From Methylophilus sp. (GTDB taxonomy: Bacteria; Pseudomonadota; Gammaproteobacteria; Burkholderiales; Methylophilaceae): a stretch of DNA of 64,000 nt. The position numbers and the translations under genes are program-made. This document shows, piece by piece, positions 34,256-42,820 of the stretch. Position 1 is the first letter of the stretch. Every line of letters begins with the position of its first letter. The DNA lies in contig JAUYRP010000034.1 of NCBI GenBank assembly GCA_030696695.1, positions 310,001-374,000 on the forward strand, in the 5' to 3' direction. The notes beneath the pieces were generated by a model, which saw nothing but the letters and a program-made list of their open reading frames with translations, had not been told where the DNA came from and did not search any database.

Positions 34256-34278
34256 TAGGCATCAGCAGGTGATGCCTA
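34256..34278. terminator. Hairpin at the end of small lipoprotein gene
   Basis: TAGGCATCA and TGATGCCTA form a nine-base stem that includes the stop codon of the minus-strand lipoprotein gene (34276). The T-run is weak, so the role is uncertain. Confidence 0.4.
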
Positions 34279-34509
34279 GCCCTTACATGCCGCTTCAAAC
34301 TCTCGACGCTGAATCGCGATATTTTCGAGTTGATTTTTTACATAAAAGCCATCAGGGCAAGCCAAACGTGCTGCTTGCTTGCAATCATCCCAACTTTTTA
34401 TGCCACTACAGGTATATTCTGCCCATGCATAGTCATCAATTTTAGCTAACTGCGATTGCGCTGCACAGCCGCTCATGAGAAACGCAACTAATATAAGATA
34501 TTTATTCAT
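34276..34509 (-). CDS. Small Cys-rich lipoprotein
   Basis: 77 residues. Signal peptide with lipobox (FLMSGC, Cys near residue 15), then a domain with three further Cys, two of which flank the segment SGIKSWDDCKQAARLAC, and a terminal CKG. The form resembles the 90-residue lipoprotein at 39784 (also short, lipobox, cysteines in its last third), but identity is low. No family recognised. Confidence 0.7.
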   Translation of the reverse strand: MNKYLILVAFLMSGCAAQSQLAKIDDYAWAEYTCSGIKSWDDCKQAARLACPDGFYVKNQLENIAIQRREFEAACKG

Positions 34510-34641
34510 ATTTCATCCTCTCATTTACTTATTTCAAGACACGCAAGCATTCATTTAGTTGCTAACCATTAGCGCATGAGTGAGTCGGTATGTATACATA
34601 TACACTCAATTGATGCGCTCATTAAATTACCTATGCATCCA

Positions 34642-35520
34642 TCACCGTTTGGTTTTTGGTGGCGCGTTTTTACTGGCAATTTCTGCCATGCGCGTTTGTC
34701 GCGCAGTTTCTTCATCGCGCACCGCATCAATCACGCGAATCACACTTTTTAAATCGACAGGTTTGTTATTTTCTTTGATTCGCCCAGTGAGTTCAACCTC
34801 TAGCGATAGTGCGCCACGTGCATACAACGCCCAAATTTCTTTGGCATATTGTGTGTTGAGCAGGTCTGGTGCAAATTGACCAAAAAAGGTGGATAAATTA
34901 CCAACGTCTCGTTCCAGCATGCTCATTGCATGGTTATTGCCTGCGGCATCTACCGCTTGCGGTAAGTCGATAATCACTGGGCCATCGTTGCTGAGTAAAA
35001 TATTGAATTCAGATAAATCACCGTGCACGATGCCAGCGCACAGCATACGCACTACTTCTTGAATCAGCGTGTGATGATGTTTGCGCGCCTCTTCGGCAGT
35101 AAAGGTTAAATCGTTGAGTCTGGGTGCTGCGTTGCCGTCTGCATCGGTCACCAGTTCCATCAACAACACGCCTTCGTAAAAGTTGTACGGGGTAGGTACA
35201 CGTACGCCCGCATTAGCAAGCCGATACAGCGCATCGACTTCAGCGCTTTGCCATGCTTCTTCTTGCGCTTGCTTACCATATTTAGAGCCTTTAGCCATGG
35301 CGCGCGCCTGACGGCTACTTTTAACTTTGCGGTTTTCGGTGTAATCCACACTTTGCCTAAAACTGCGTTTGTTCGCTTCTTTGTATACCTTGGCGCAAAT
35401 GGTTTCTTCACCTCGGCGCACTACATACACCGTCGCTTCTTTACCACTCATCAATTGGCGACTTACTTCGTCAATTAAGCCGTCTTCAATCAGGGGTTCT
35501 AGTCGCTTGGGAGTTTTCAT
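34642..35520 (-). CDS. RIO1 family serine protein kinase
   Basis: 292 residues of the bacterial RIO-like kinase group (PA4780 type). The nucleotide loop segment is SGKEATVYVVRR, the ATP-binding Lys is in CAKVYK, the catalytic loop is HGDLSEFNILL, and the metal-binding Asp is in VIIDLPQAVD. It is soluble. Substrates in bacteria are not known. It stands alone, with a gene-free gap on either side. Confidence 0.92.
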   Translation of the reverse strand: MKTPKRLEPLIEDGLIDEVSRQLMSGKEATVYVVRRGEETICAKVYKEANKRSFRQSVDYTENRKVKSSRQARAMAKGSKYGKQAQEEAWQSAEVDALYRLANAGVRVPTPYNFYEGVLLMELVTDADGNAAPRLNDLTFTAEEARKHHHTLIQEVVRMLCAGIVHGDLSEFNILLSNDGPVIIDLPQAVDAAGNNHAMSMLERDVGNLSTFFGQFAPDLLNTQYAKEIWALYARGALSLEVELTGRIKENNKPVDLKSVIRVIDAVRDEETARQTRMAEIASKNAPPKTKR

Positions 35521-35658
35521 AGCACTGAATAATACGTGTTTAATTGGATGGCCGTAAATCTTAATTTAAAACGGACTAAAACTGTTTGTACAAATGGTTT
35601 GATGGTTTCGTACATTCACTCATCAGTTACTCAAAATAAAATGTCCACCATTTAAGAA

Positions 35659-35690
35659 AAAATAAAAGCCGCATTTGCGACTTTTATTTT
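35659..35690. terminator. Bidirectional rho-independent terminator
   Basis: AAAATAAAAG (35659-35668) and CTTTTATTTT (35681-35690) enclose a CGC/GCG step and an ATTT loop. It lies 60 bases after the csbD stop; on the minus strand the hairpin is followed by a T-rich tail. It may also serve in the other direction. Confidence 0.75.
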
Positions 35691-35748
35691 GCTCGAACAA
35701 TCTAATTGAGCCTCTTAGATTATTTGTAAGAGACTTTACAAAGACGAT

Positions 35749-35964
35749 CTAGTGACGGTTCACGTCATGTTGGGTTTTTTCCCAATTCGATATCTGCTTT
35801 TCAGCCTCTTCCTGGCTACATCCATAGGCCTCTTGGATTTTGCCAGCCAGCTCATCACGTTTGCCTTCAATGATATCTAATTGGTCATCAGTTAATTTAC
35901 CCCATTGTTGTTTAACTTTACCTTTAAGTTGTTTCCAATTGCCTTCAATTTGGTTTCTATTCAT
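35749..35964 (-). CDS. CsbD family stress protein
   Basis: 71 residues. MNRNQIEGNWKQLKGKVKQQWGKLTDDQ is the family signature, followed by LDIIEGKRDELAGKIQEAYG. Small hydrophilic helical proteins induced by stress in many bacteria; the biochemical role is unknown. Single gene with its own terminator downstream. Confidence 0.95.
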   Translation of the reverse strand: MNRNQIEGNWKQLKGKVKQQWGKLTDDQLDIIEGKRDELAGKIQEAYGCSQEEAEKQISNWEKTQHDVNRH

Positions 35965-36187
35965 GATAGCTCCTCTAAACTTTGATTAAAGATTGTGACA
36001 TCGAAGTGATATTTAACGCTTACTCAGCAAAGTTATCCATGCGGCGGATTCCTAATTCTTTGTAAGAAAGCGCCTATGTCTATCCATTTGACTATTTAAG
36101 CCAAAGCATCTGGCCGCTTAGCGTTGGGTGTTGAATCAATCTTACTATTTAAACTCAAACACGTGACCTAATTAATTAAGGACTGCC

Positions 36188-36811
36188 GTGCGATTAAGTT
36201 TAATATGTGGTGTGATGATGTTTTGGTGCGCAAATATTGCCATGGCAACAGAAGAGCCTAAATACAATGTGATAGAAACCTCTGGTGACTATGAGTTACG
36301 TACGTATGCGCCGATGGTGGTGGCAGAAACCCTAGTGGAAGGTAGCTTGGACGATGCCTCAAGTGCAGGGTTTAAACGCATAGCGGACTATATATTTGGT
36401 AATAACACATCACGTATAGGCGGCAGTGAAAAGATTAGCATGACGGCCCCAGTAACAATGGCCCCCAAAGCCAAATCAGAAAAAATCAGCATGACTGCAC
36501 CTGTGACCATGCAACAAAAGGAGGGGCAATGGCGCATGTATTTTGTCATGCCTAGTCAATATAGCCTAGACACCTTACCAACCCCCAATAATCCAGCCGT
36601 CACGCTACGTGAGGTACCCGCTAGTCGTGTGGCTGTTGTTCGTTTTTCTGGGCTGGCAGGTGAAGAGAAAACGGCTAAAAAAACTGCAGAATTGCTAGCC
36701 TGGTTAAAAACCAAGCAGATTACTCCGCTTGGCGAACCAGAACTTGCACGTTATAACCCACCTTGGACTTTGCCATTTTTTCGGCGAAATGAAGTGCTAG
36801 TAAGTTACTAA
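36188..36811 (+). CDS. SOUL-type heme-binding family protein
   Basis: 207 residues from a GTG start at 36188. A signal peptide ends near ANIAMA|TEE, so it should be exported. The mature part matches the SOUL family (KYNVIETSGDYELRTYAPMVVAETLVEG, KRIADYIFGNN, then repeated KISMTAPVTM at two places, WRMYFVMPSQYSLDTLPTPNNP). The doubled KISMTAPVTM is a feature of the family. Heme binding is not certain: bacterial members lack defined ligands. Confidence 0.9.
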   Translation: MRLSLICGVMMFWCANIAMATEEPKYNVIETSGDYELRTYAPMVVAETLVEGSLDDASSAGFKRIADYIFGNNTSRIGGSEKISMTAPVTMAPKAKSEKISMTAPVTMQQKEGQWRMYFVMPSQYSLDTLPTPNNPAVTLREVPASRVAVVRFSGLAGEEKTAKKTAELLAWLKTKQITPLGEPELARYNPPWTLPFFRRNEVLVSY

Positions 36812-36869
36812 GTAAAATTAATTAGGCAAATCAATTGCACTTGGTACGGTTTGGTTAGTTTAAATGGAT

Positions 36870-37094
36870 TTAGCTACAACACCCAGGTTTGCAATTGGGT
36901 TTAGTTCGCTTACTTTGCCATGTTGCTAAAAAAGCTTGCTTAGTCATGGGCGCTATATTTAGGTCTTTTTGCAAATCGCTATTAACGACGTGTTGTTGGT
37001 AGTGATGAAAATGGGCGAGGTATTTAGCGTATGCGCGGTCTGCGCCCATCAAAGACATATATCGTTGCCATAGCCATTTTTTTAGTTTAAACAT
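36870..37094 (-). CDS. YbdD/YjiX-like (DUF466) small protein, tentative
   Basis: 74 residues. Features: WLWQRYMSLMGADRAYAKYLAHF, an acidic middle, APMTKQAFLATWQSK and a terminal GCCS. This resembles DUF466 proteins, which have a G-D-x-x-Y-x-x-Y-x-x-H pattern, a later M-x-x-x-x-F and a terminal CC pair, although the middle is longer here. No carbon starvation transporter gene lies near, unlike for ybdD. Function unknown. Confidence 0.6.
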   Translation of the reverse strand: MFKLKKWLWQRYMSLMGADRAYAKYLAHFHHYQQHVVNSDLQKDLNIAPMTKQAFLATWQSKRTKPNCKPGCCS

Positions 37095-37207
37095 AGGTAT
37101 TTCGCTTTTAAAAATGTTTGATCAAGTGTTTACATGACTTGAAAATTTACATTTTCAGATCATGCCTTTATACAATCATGTCGCATCAATCAATGGCAAA
37201 CTTTAAG

Positions 37208-37387
37208 TTATGGTATGCCAATAATCTTTAGGTATTCTTCTAACGTGAGCGTGAGTTGTTCTAGTGAATTGCTGACCTCGTCTAGGTGCGTGTTGGAATC
37301 GAGGTGCAGTTTTTCTAGCAGCGCTTTGTGTTTTTCCAGCGCTTCAAAATGCGCTTCGAGCTTGGTGTCTTTGATGTCTTGAGCCAT
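37208..37387 (-). CDS. 59-aa predicted coiled-coil protein
   Basis: A 59-codon frame with AGGAGA seven bases before its ATG. It begins MAQDIKDTKLEAHFEALEKH and ends with EYLKIIGIP. It is rich in Leu, Glu and Lys in heptad-like order and has no signal or Cys. A strong ribosome site and protein-like composition support a real gene. No family recognised; it lies between DUF466-like and alcohol dehydrogenase genes. Confidence 0.65.
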   Translation of the reverse strand: MAQDIKDTKLEAHFEALEKHKALLEKLHLDSNTHLDEVSNSLEQLTLTLEEYLKIIGIP

Positions 37388-37490
37388 GACAGTTCTCCTT
37401 GTTGATTGTTTTGCAGGTACTGCTAGTTAGACACACGCCAACAGCGAAGGTTGACGTGTGATTAAGCCGTTATTATTGATAGTTACTAGC

Positions 37491-38534
37491 CTACTGCTTA
37501 AGTGAGGCAATATCTACCACGAAACGATATTTCACATCACTTTTCAGCATGCGTTCATAGGCTTCATTGATATAAGGCGCGTCTATCATTTCCACATCGC
37601 TGACAATGTTGTGTTTGCCGCAGAAATCTAACATTTCTTGTGTTTCTGCAATACCGCCAATCATAGAGCCTGCGACATGACGTCGTTTGGTAATGAGGTT
37701 GGCACCATGCATTTCTAACGGATCGAGTGGGCCCACCAATACCAAGGTTTTATCGCGTTTGAGCAAGGCAATATAAGGGTTTAAATCATGCGCCACCGGC
37801 ACGGTATCAATAATTAAATCAAAGCTGGATGCGTGTTTGGCCATGTCATCTGGATTTTTGGAAATCAACACTTCGCTTGCGCCCAAACGCTCAGCATCCA
37901 TAGCTTTGCTGGCAGAAGTGGTAATCATCACTACTTTGGCACCCATCGCGGCGGCTATTTTCACGCCCATATGCCCGAGGCCACCTAAACCGATAATCCC
38001 TACTTTTTGGCCGGGTTGTACGTTCCAGTGTTTAAGAGGGGAGTACAGCGTAATGCCCGCACATAACAAAGGTGCAACGGCTTTAGTATCTAAATTTTCT
38101 GGCACGTTCACCACATAGTTTTCATCTACGGTAATGCGTTCTGCATAACCACCAAACGTCAGGCCGCCATGTTTAGGGTCTTTGGCATTGTAGGTGAGCA
38201 CCATGTCGTCACAGTATTGCTCAACACCGTCATGGCATGACTCACAATGGCGGCAAGAATCCACCATACAACCCACGCCGACTAGCTGGCCCACTTTGAA
38301 TTTAGTGGTGTGGCTGCCTACTTGGCTGACTCGGCCAACAATCTCATGCCCTGGCACCATGGGGTAAAGTGAGCTGCCACCCCATTCATTTCTGGCTTGG
38401 TGAATATCGGAATGGCAAATGCCGCAAAATAAAATATCAATGAGCACATCATGCTGACCGGGTTCACGGCGGTCAATACTCATCGGGCTGACGGGTGAGG
38501 TGGCAGTTTGCACACCATAAGCGGCTGATTTCAT
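37491..38534 (-). CDS. Zinc-dependent NAD(P) alcohol dehydrogenase, YahK/CAD type
   Basis: 347 residues. Catalytic zinc ligands Cys in GICHSD and His in GHEIVG; structural zinc with four Cys in DSCRHCESCHDGVEQYC; Rossmann nucleotide site GIIGLGGLGHMGVKIA. The YahK/cinnamyl alcohol dehydrogenase group reduces aldehydes, usually with NADPH. The second ATG (38534) is preferred because AGGAG is five bases before it. It is a single gene, with a divergent transporter gene on the other side. Confidence 0.9.
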   Translation of the reverse strand: MKSAAYGVQTATSPVSPMSIDRREPGQHDVLIDILFCGICHSDIHQARNEWGGSSLYPMVPGHEIVGRVSQVGSHTTKFKVGQLVGVGCMVDSCRHCESCHDGVEQYCDDMVLTYNAKDPKHGGLTFGGYAERITVDENYVVNVPENLDTKAVAPLLCAGITLYSPLKHWNVQPGQKVGIIGLGGLGHMGVKIAAAMGAKVVMITTSASKAMDAERLGASEVLISKNPDDMAKHASSFDLIIDTVPVAHDLNPYIALLKRDKTLVLVGPLDPLEMHGANLITKRRHVAGSMIGGIAETQEMLDFCGKHNIVSDVEMIDAPYINEAYERMLKSDVKYRFVVDIASLKQ

Positions 38535-38734
38535 CATATCTCCTAAAAGGTTAAAGCGAAAAACTTAACTCACTAAGAATGACAGAATTTGCTACACCTT
38601 GCTTGTCTGTATTGCCTGTTTTGAAGGAATTGAGAATCGCACAATGTGTGATTAGCGCATCAGATCTCGACTGGCACTATGCGTTTATACAGACTGTTGC
38701 TAACATCTGGTTTGATGAATATCAGGAATTTCTA

Positions 38735-39646
38735 ATGTTAATGGTCATGTTGCAAATGGCGTTGTTGATTGCAGTAGGCGTGCTATGGCAGCGGTTTGCA
38801 CCCTCGCACATTACGGCTGTAGCGCATCGCCGCGCGTTAACAGATTTGGTGTTTTATATTCTGTTGCCGGCTTTGGTGCTACATGTGATTTGGCAAACGC
38901 CATTTGATGCGAGCAGTATCAAAATTTCACTGACTGCATTGGCTACATTGGCGGCGTCTATGCTGCTGATGTGGTTATGTATCAAGTGCATGCATGTGTC
39001 ACGCCCACAACAGGGGGCTTTGTTATTGGCCGCCACTTTTCCAAATGCTACCTATCTGGGTCTGCCAGTGACTGGACAAGTGCTAGGGGATTGGACGCAA
39101 GCGGTGGTATTGAAATTTGATTTATTTGCCTGCACGCCTGTGCTGTTGACGATTGGTATATTGATTGCCCACCGTTTTGGCAACACCCAAGACAAGATTC
39201 ACCCCTTGCAAGAGCTGATGCGTGTACCACCGCTATGGGCACTGGCAGTGGCTAGCCTGCTCAATATCACCAATACGCCGCAACCAGAATTACTTGCGCA
39301 CGCTTTGCAAACTTTATCTGGGGGTGTCATACCACTCATGCTGATTGCATTGGGTATGAGTATCCGTTGGGATACCTTACAAGCACGTTTTATCCCTATG
39401 CTGTTGCCAGTGTGCATTATTGCTTTGTTTATTGCGCCTTTAGTGGCGTTGTGGGTTGGTGGCGCACTGGGATTGGAAAGCAGCACGCTCACAGCCGTGG
39501 TATTGCTTTCTGCCATGCCCACCATGATTTTTGGGATTGTGATTTGTGAACGCTATGGGTTGGACGCTGCCCTCTATGCGGCGGCGGTGTTTCTCACTAG
39601 TTTATTGAGTATTGCCACATTAACAGTTTGGTTTAATGTGCTTTAG
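38735..39646 (+). CDS. AEC (auxin efflux carrier) family transporter
   Basis: 303 residues from the ATG at 38735 (CAGGAA seven bases upstream); an ATG at 38579 would add 52 residues without hydrophobic character. About ten membrane helices. AEC signs are the FYILLPALVLHVIWQT segment, the NATYLGLPV pattern in helix four, and the C-terminal half starting at LSGGVIPLMLIALGMSI. The substrate is unknown; related proteins move malate, amino acids or other organic acids. Divergent to the alcohol dehydrogenase gene, so a shared substrate is possible. Confidence 0.85.
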   Translation: MLMVMLQMALLIAVGVLWQRFAPSHITAVAHRRALTDLVFYILLPALVLHVIWQTPFDASSIKISLTALATLAASMLLMWLCIKCMHVSRPQQGALLLAATFPNATYLGLPVTGQVLGDWTQAVVLKFDLFACTPVLLTIGILIAHRFGNTQDKIHPLQELMRVPPLWALAVASLLNITNTPQPELLAHALQTLSGGVIPLMLIALGMSIRWDTLQARFIPMLLPVCIIALFIAPLVALWVGGALGLESSTLTAVVLLSAMPTMIFGIVICERYGLDAALYAAAVFLTSLLSIATLTVWFNVL

Positions 39647-39688
39647 CCATATGTAACTGGTTAGGGTGATTGGATAAAGGTTGGCAAA

Positions 39689-39711
39689 GCTGGCGCTAAA
39701 AATGCGCCAGC
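39689..39711. terminator. Hairpin after AEC transporter
   Basis: GCTGGCGC and GCGCCAGC with a seven-base loop, 43 bases after the transporter stop. No T-run, so a terminator role is only possible. Confidence 0.4.
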
Positions 39712-39783
39712 CAAATGGAAACGGTATGGCTATTGATTATTCACCGCACAATTGCGTCGCACTAATATCAATTGCAACCAATA

Positions 39784-40056
39784 CTAAGTTTTGCACTGAA
39801 TAGATAAGTGGTGTTTTGGCGGCATATAAAAACCATCGCCAGAGTCTGGGTACACCTCTTTGTGCTGTGATACCAAATGGTAATCATTGACACAAAGTTC
39901 GCTAGCTCTGGCTTTACATCTTTCCAGCGTAACATCGTTAAATTCGCTGCAAGTCAGCGTATGTGTTTGTACGCCATTACTATCAATGGTGGTTGATTGC
40001 ACACTGGCACAAGAAATCATCATTAACAATGGTGCAAAACGTAAAAATTTTTTCAT
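39784..40056 (-). CDS. Small lipoprotein of unknown function
   Basis: 90 residues. Signal with lipobox (MMISC, Cys near residue 16) and a short mature part with Cys residues in TLTCSEF, ERCKARASELC and near the end (IQCKT). Similar in style to the lipoprotein at 34276. No domain known. The 353-base gap upstream (40057-40409) is AT-rich with no gene or strong motif seen. Confidence 0.7.
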   Translation of the reverse strand: MKKFLRFAPLLMMISCASVQSTTIDSNGVQTHTLTCSEFNDVTLERCKARASELCVNDYHLVSQHKEVYPDSGDGFYMPPKHHLSIQCKT

Positions 40057-40409
40057 GATTTGTCTCCTTTGTTATTATTTGAATTCATTTCATAATTTTG
40101 TAACATTGGCATGTTAGCGATTATGTAATTCTATGATATGCCTTTGCCAGCAAAGTTGCATGAACTATTTGTGACATTCCCCTGGACGCAATACATAGCT
40201 AGGCTTAACCTTTATATTGCTGCAAACTATTTTAGCTAAACCCTTACAGTACGCAAGAGATAAGCATACGAATGAACTATGGTTTGCCAGTGTTATCCAA
40301 CCAGCTATAGGTACACCGCAGTTTTTGTAATGCGATTATGTGTGATGTCCATAGAATGCATAGCGGTTTACAATGTAGTGTAGGCATCGGCTGAGGCGAG
40401 GCGCATATC

Positions 40410-40943
40410 ATGAAATATTGGCTTATAGGGTTGCTATGTACTACAGCGTTGAATTCGCAAGCGACCATCTACGTATGCAAAGATCAGCTTAACCATAAAA
40501 CATATCAAGATGAGCCATGTGCTACGCAGACTATTGGTCAGCTAGACCATGTGCCAGACGCTCCTATAGAAGACCAACAGCGGGTAGAGCAAAGCATTCG
40601 TGCAGCCAACGAAAACTATATCAAAAGAATGCAGATGCAAAAGGCTGAGCGATTAGAACTGCAGGAGCAAGAAAGGCAGAATCTTGCCTTAGAAGTAGAG
40701 CGCCGCAGGTTGCAACAATATGAGCAAGATTCCCAAGTGGGGCAACCCGTGGTGATCTTGAATCGTTGGCCTAATCGGTTTGACCGAGACAATAGGTGGC
40801 GCGGCAATGGCCCAAATCCCTACCAGTCCTATCAACGTTATGGTGGGGTAAGAAACCAAAACATCAGAAACCAACAGAACAGAGGCGGTTTTAATCGAGG
40901 CAGCAACCGTAGCGGTGGTGTGACGATTGAATATAATCGCTAG
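40410..40943 (+). CDS. DUF4124-containing exported protein
   Basis: 177 residues. A signal peptide ends near SQA|TIY; the mature start IYVCKDQLNHKTYQDEPC fits the DUF4124 domain, with two Cys. A coiled-coil segment (residues 60-108, rich in E, Q and R) is followed by a Pro/Asn/Arg/Gly-rich low-complexity tail (PNRFDRDNRWRGNGPNPYQ). DUF4124 proteins are periplasmic and of unknown function. The tail is unusual but common among family members. Confidence 0.75.
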   Translation: MKYWLIGLLCTTALNSQATIYVCKDQLNHKTYQDEPCATQTIGQLDHVPDAPIEDQQRVEQSIRAANENYIKRMQMQKAERLELQEQERQNLALEVERRRLQQYEQDSQVGQPVVILNRWPNRFDRDNRWRGNGPNPYQSYQRYGGVRNQNIRNQQNRGGFNRGSNRSGGVTIEYNR

Positions 40944-41031
40944 TCAGCACGTTAGACCCTCCACAAAATAAATCCCCTATCTCTAGCCATAAGCCTATGA
41001 TGAAATCTTCATCTGCCTATTAGGAGCTGTC

Positions 41032-41154
41032 ATGGCAAAAGGTCAAGTACGTGGTAACAAAGAATCTAAAAAACCCAAACAAGAGAAAAAAGTAGTGGTG
41101 CCTGCAGGCGGCATCATCGTGCCAGCCAAACCAACTTTGCCACATAAAAAGTAG
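41032..41154 (+). CDS. Small basic protein (40 aa)
   Basis: 40-codon frame starting MAKGQVRGNKESKKPKQEKK and ending LPHKK, with TAGGAG seven bases upstream. Lysine-rich with a Pro/Val/Gly middle (VVVPAGGIIVPAKPT). The start MAKGQ-R-NKE-KKPK is familiar from short conserved proteobacterial proteins without assigned function. Composition and ribosome site support a real gene. Confidence 0.7.
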   Translation: MAKGQVRGNKESKKPKQEKKVVVPAGGIIVPAKPTLPHKK

Positions 41155-41224
41155 CAGGTGCGTAGGGTTCGTTTTGTTTGAACAGCTAGATTAGCATGAC
41201 GTATTTAAGTATTAGATTGCATCG

Positions 41225-41797
41225 ATGATAGGTATTTTATTAGCCGCGGGTTTTTCCCGTCGATTTGGTGCGGCCAACAAGTTGCTTCATCCATTACCTG
41301 ACGGACGTGCGATAGCCATTGCCTCAGCAGAACATTTAATTACGGCACTGCCTGTTTCTGTTGCAGTGGTACGTGAGGGTAATCAATCGTTAAGCGACGC
41401 ATTGAAAGCGCTTGGTTTTCATGTTGTGTATTGCGAGTCAGATGCAACACAAATGGCAGATAGTCTAGTGCTTGCCATTCGCTATGCTGCTGCTTTATCT
41501 GCCACGGCAAGAGGCTATGTGATTGCATTGGCAGATATGCCGTTTATAGCACCCTCTACCATCAATGCCGTTGCAAATGCATTAGCGCAAGGTGCAGAAA
41601 TTGTGATTCCCACATATGCAGACAAACCCGGGCATCCTGTTGGGTTTTCAACAAAGTATAAGGAAGCACTTTTGCAACTGAGCGGTGATGAAGGCGCACG
41701 TTCTATTATCAAACAGCATATCGATAAAGTGCTGTTGTTGGATTGCGATGACACTGGGATTTTGGCTGATATCGATACGCCTGCCGACTTAGCCTAA
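41225..41797 (+). CDS. MobA/MocA-like nucleotidyltransferase
   Basis: 190 residues. N-terminal nucleotide loop ILLAAGFSRRFGAANKL, a Rossmann-like GT-A fold, ALADMPFIAPSTINAV with the metal-binding Asp, and a later GHPVGF motif. Proteins of this type transfer CTP or GTP to molybdopterin. Its position beside a xanthine dehydrogenase family locus (XdhC and large/small subunits) supports a role in making the molybdopterin cytosine dinucleotide cofactor, as MocA does. Converges with xdhC. Assignment to MocA rather than MobA is inference. Confidence 0.8.
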   Translation: MIGILLAAGFSRRFGAANKLLHPLPDGRAIAIASAEHLITALPVSVAVVREGNQSLSDALKALGFHVVYCESDATQMADSLVLAIRYAAALSATARGYVIALADMPFIAPSTINAVANALAQGAEIVIPTYADKPGHPVGFSTKYKEALLQLSGDEGARSIIKQHIDKVLLLDCDDTGILADIDTPADLA

Positions 41798-41817
41798 CCA
41801 AGAGCTTTGTGTGAAGA

Positions 41818-42801
41818 TTACGCAGTACAGCGAATATTCTCTACCACGTTAATGCCCATTTTTTGTTGTTGAGACCGCACTTGGATGAGCTCCGCCAAAA
41901 TAGCGATGGCAATTTCAGCCGGGGTACGGCTACCAATATTTAACCCCACTGGCCCGTTCAGTTTGGCAATTTCAGCTTCAGTCAAATCAAACGAGCGTAG
42001 GCGAGCGCGTCGTTTTTCCTGATTTTTGACTGCACCTAAGGCGCCAACGTAAAAGGCATTTGATTTGAGCGCTTCAAGCAAGGCCATGTCATCTAATTTG
42101 GGGTCATGCGTCACTGCAACAATGGCCGTATGTGCATCGGGTTCTATCTCTAGCACCACATCGTCTGGCATGCCATATACCCATTTGGCGCCCTCTACAT
42201 GCCATTCTGCCTGCATCTCTTCGCGCGGGTCACAAATCAGCACATCAAAATCCAACACTTGCGCCATGCTGGCAAGCACACTACCCAATTGATTTGCACC
42301 AATAATCAGTAAGCGCCATTGTGGGCCAAAGTAGGTATGAAACCAGTCACCCTCCATACGCGGTAACCCTTCGGGGAGCACGTTCGCAAGTTTAATTTGA
42401 CCAGTAGTTACGTTGACTGAGCGTTTTAATAGCTTACGCTGTTCAATGCTATTTAGAATCGGTGCGAGTTGTGCGGCATCTACAAGCGGCTCTACAAAAA
42501 TTTGTAAGCGCCCACCGCAAGGAATGCGAAAACGCTGGGCTTCGGTTTGGCTAATGCCATACTCCATGATTGAGGGTTGTTCGGGCAATACTTGTTGGCG
42601 TGCCTTGTCCGCCAAATCGTCCTCAATGCAGCCACCAGACACTGAGCCTATCAAGTGGCCATCATCACGTACCACTAACACGGCACCTGGCAAACGCGGG
42701 GCAGAACCCCATGTTTGGATCACGGTAAATAGGTGCGCTGTATGGCCATCGTTTAGCCACTCTGTAGCACGTGTGAGAACTTCCCAATCAGCAGATTTCA
42801 T
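41818..42801 (-). CDS. XdhC/CoxI family molybdenum cofactor maturation protein
   Basis: 327 residues from the ATG at 42801; longer starts overlap the large subunit gene. XdhC N-domain with VVRDDGHLIGSVSGGCIEDDL and a C-terminal Rossmann domain (LLIIGANQLGSVLASMAQ, then NAFYVGALGAVKNQEKRRARL). Such proteins bind or load a sulfurated cofactor into molybdenum hydroxylases. The gene lies 20 bases downstream of the large subunit gene in one operon. Confidence 0.85.
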   Translation of the reverse strand: MKSADWEVLTRATEWLNDGHTAHLFTVIQTWGSAPRLPGAVLVVRDDGHLIGSVSGGCIEDDLADKARQQVLPEQPSIMEYGISQTEAQRFRIPCGGRLQIFVEPLVDAAQLAPILNSIEQRKLLKRSVNVTTGQIKLANVLPEGLPRMEGDWFHTYFGPQWRLLIIGANQLGSVLASMAQVLDFDVLICDPREEMQAEWHVEGAKWVYGMPDDVVLEIEPDAHTAIVAVTHDPKLDDMALLEALKSNAFYVGALGAVKNQEKRRARLRSFDLTEAEIAKLNGPVGLNIGSRTPAEIAIAILAELIQVRSQQQKMGINVVENIRCTA

Positions 42802-42820
42802 CTTGCGCGACTTATACGAA

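Noticed and set aside
36433-36515. Tandem duplication in the SOUL gene (KISMTAPVTM twice)
   Set aside because: This doubled motif is a usual feature of the family, so it is not a recent duplication.
38670-38690. Possible sigma54 -24/-12 site (TGGCAC then GTTTA)
   Set aside because: The second half does not match TTGCA and the site lies in the AEC gene leader; the two sigma54 regulators are far away.
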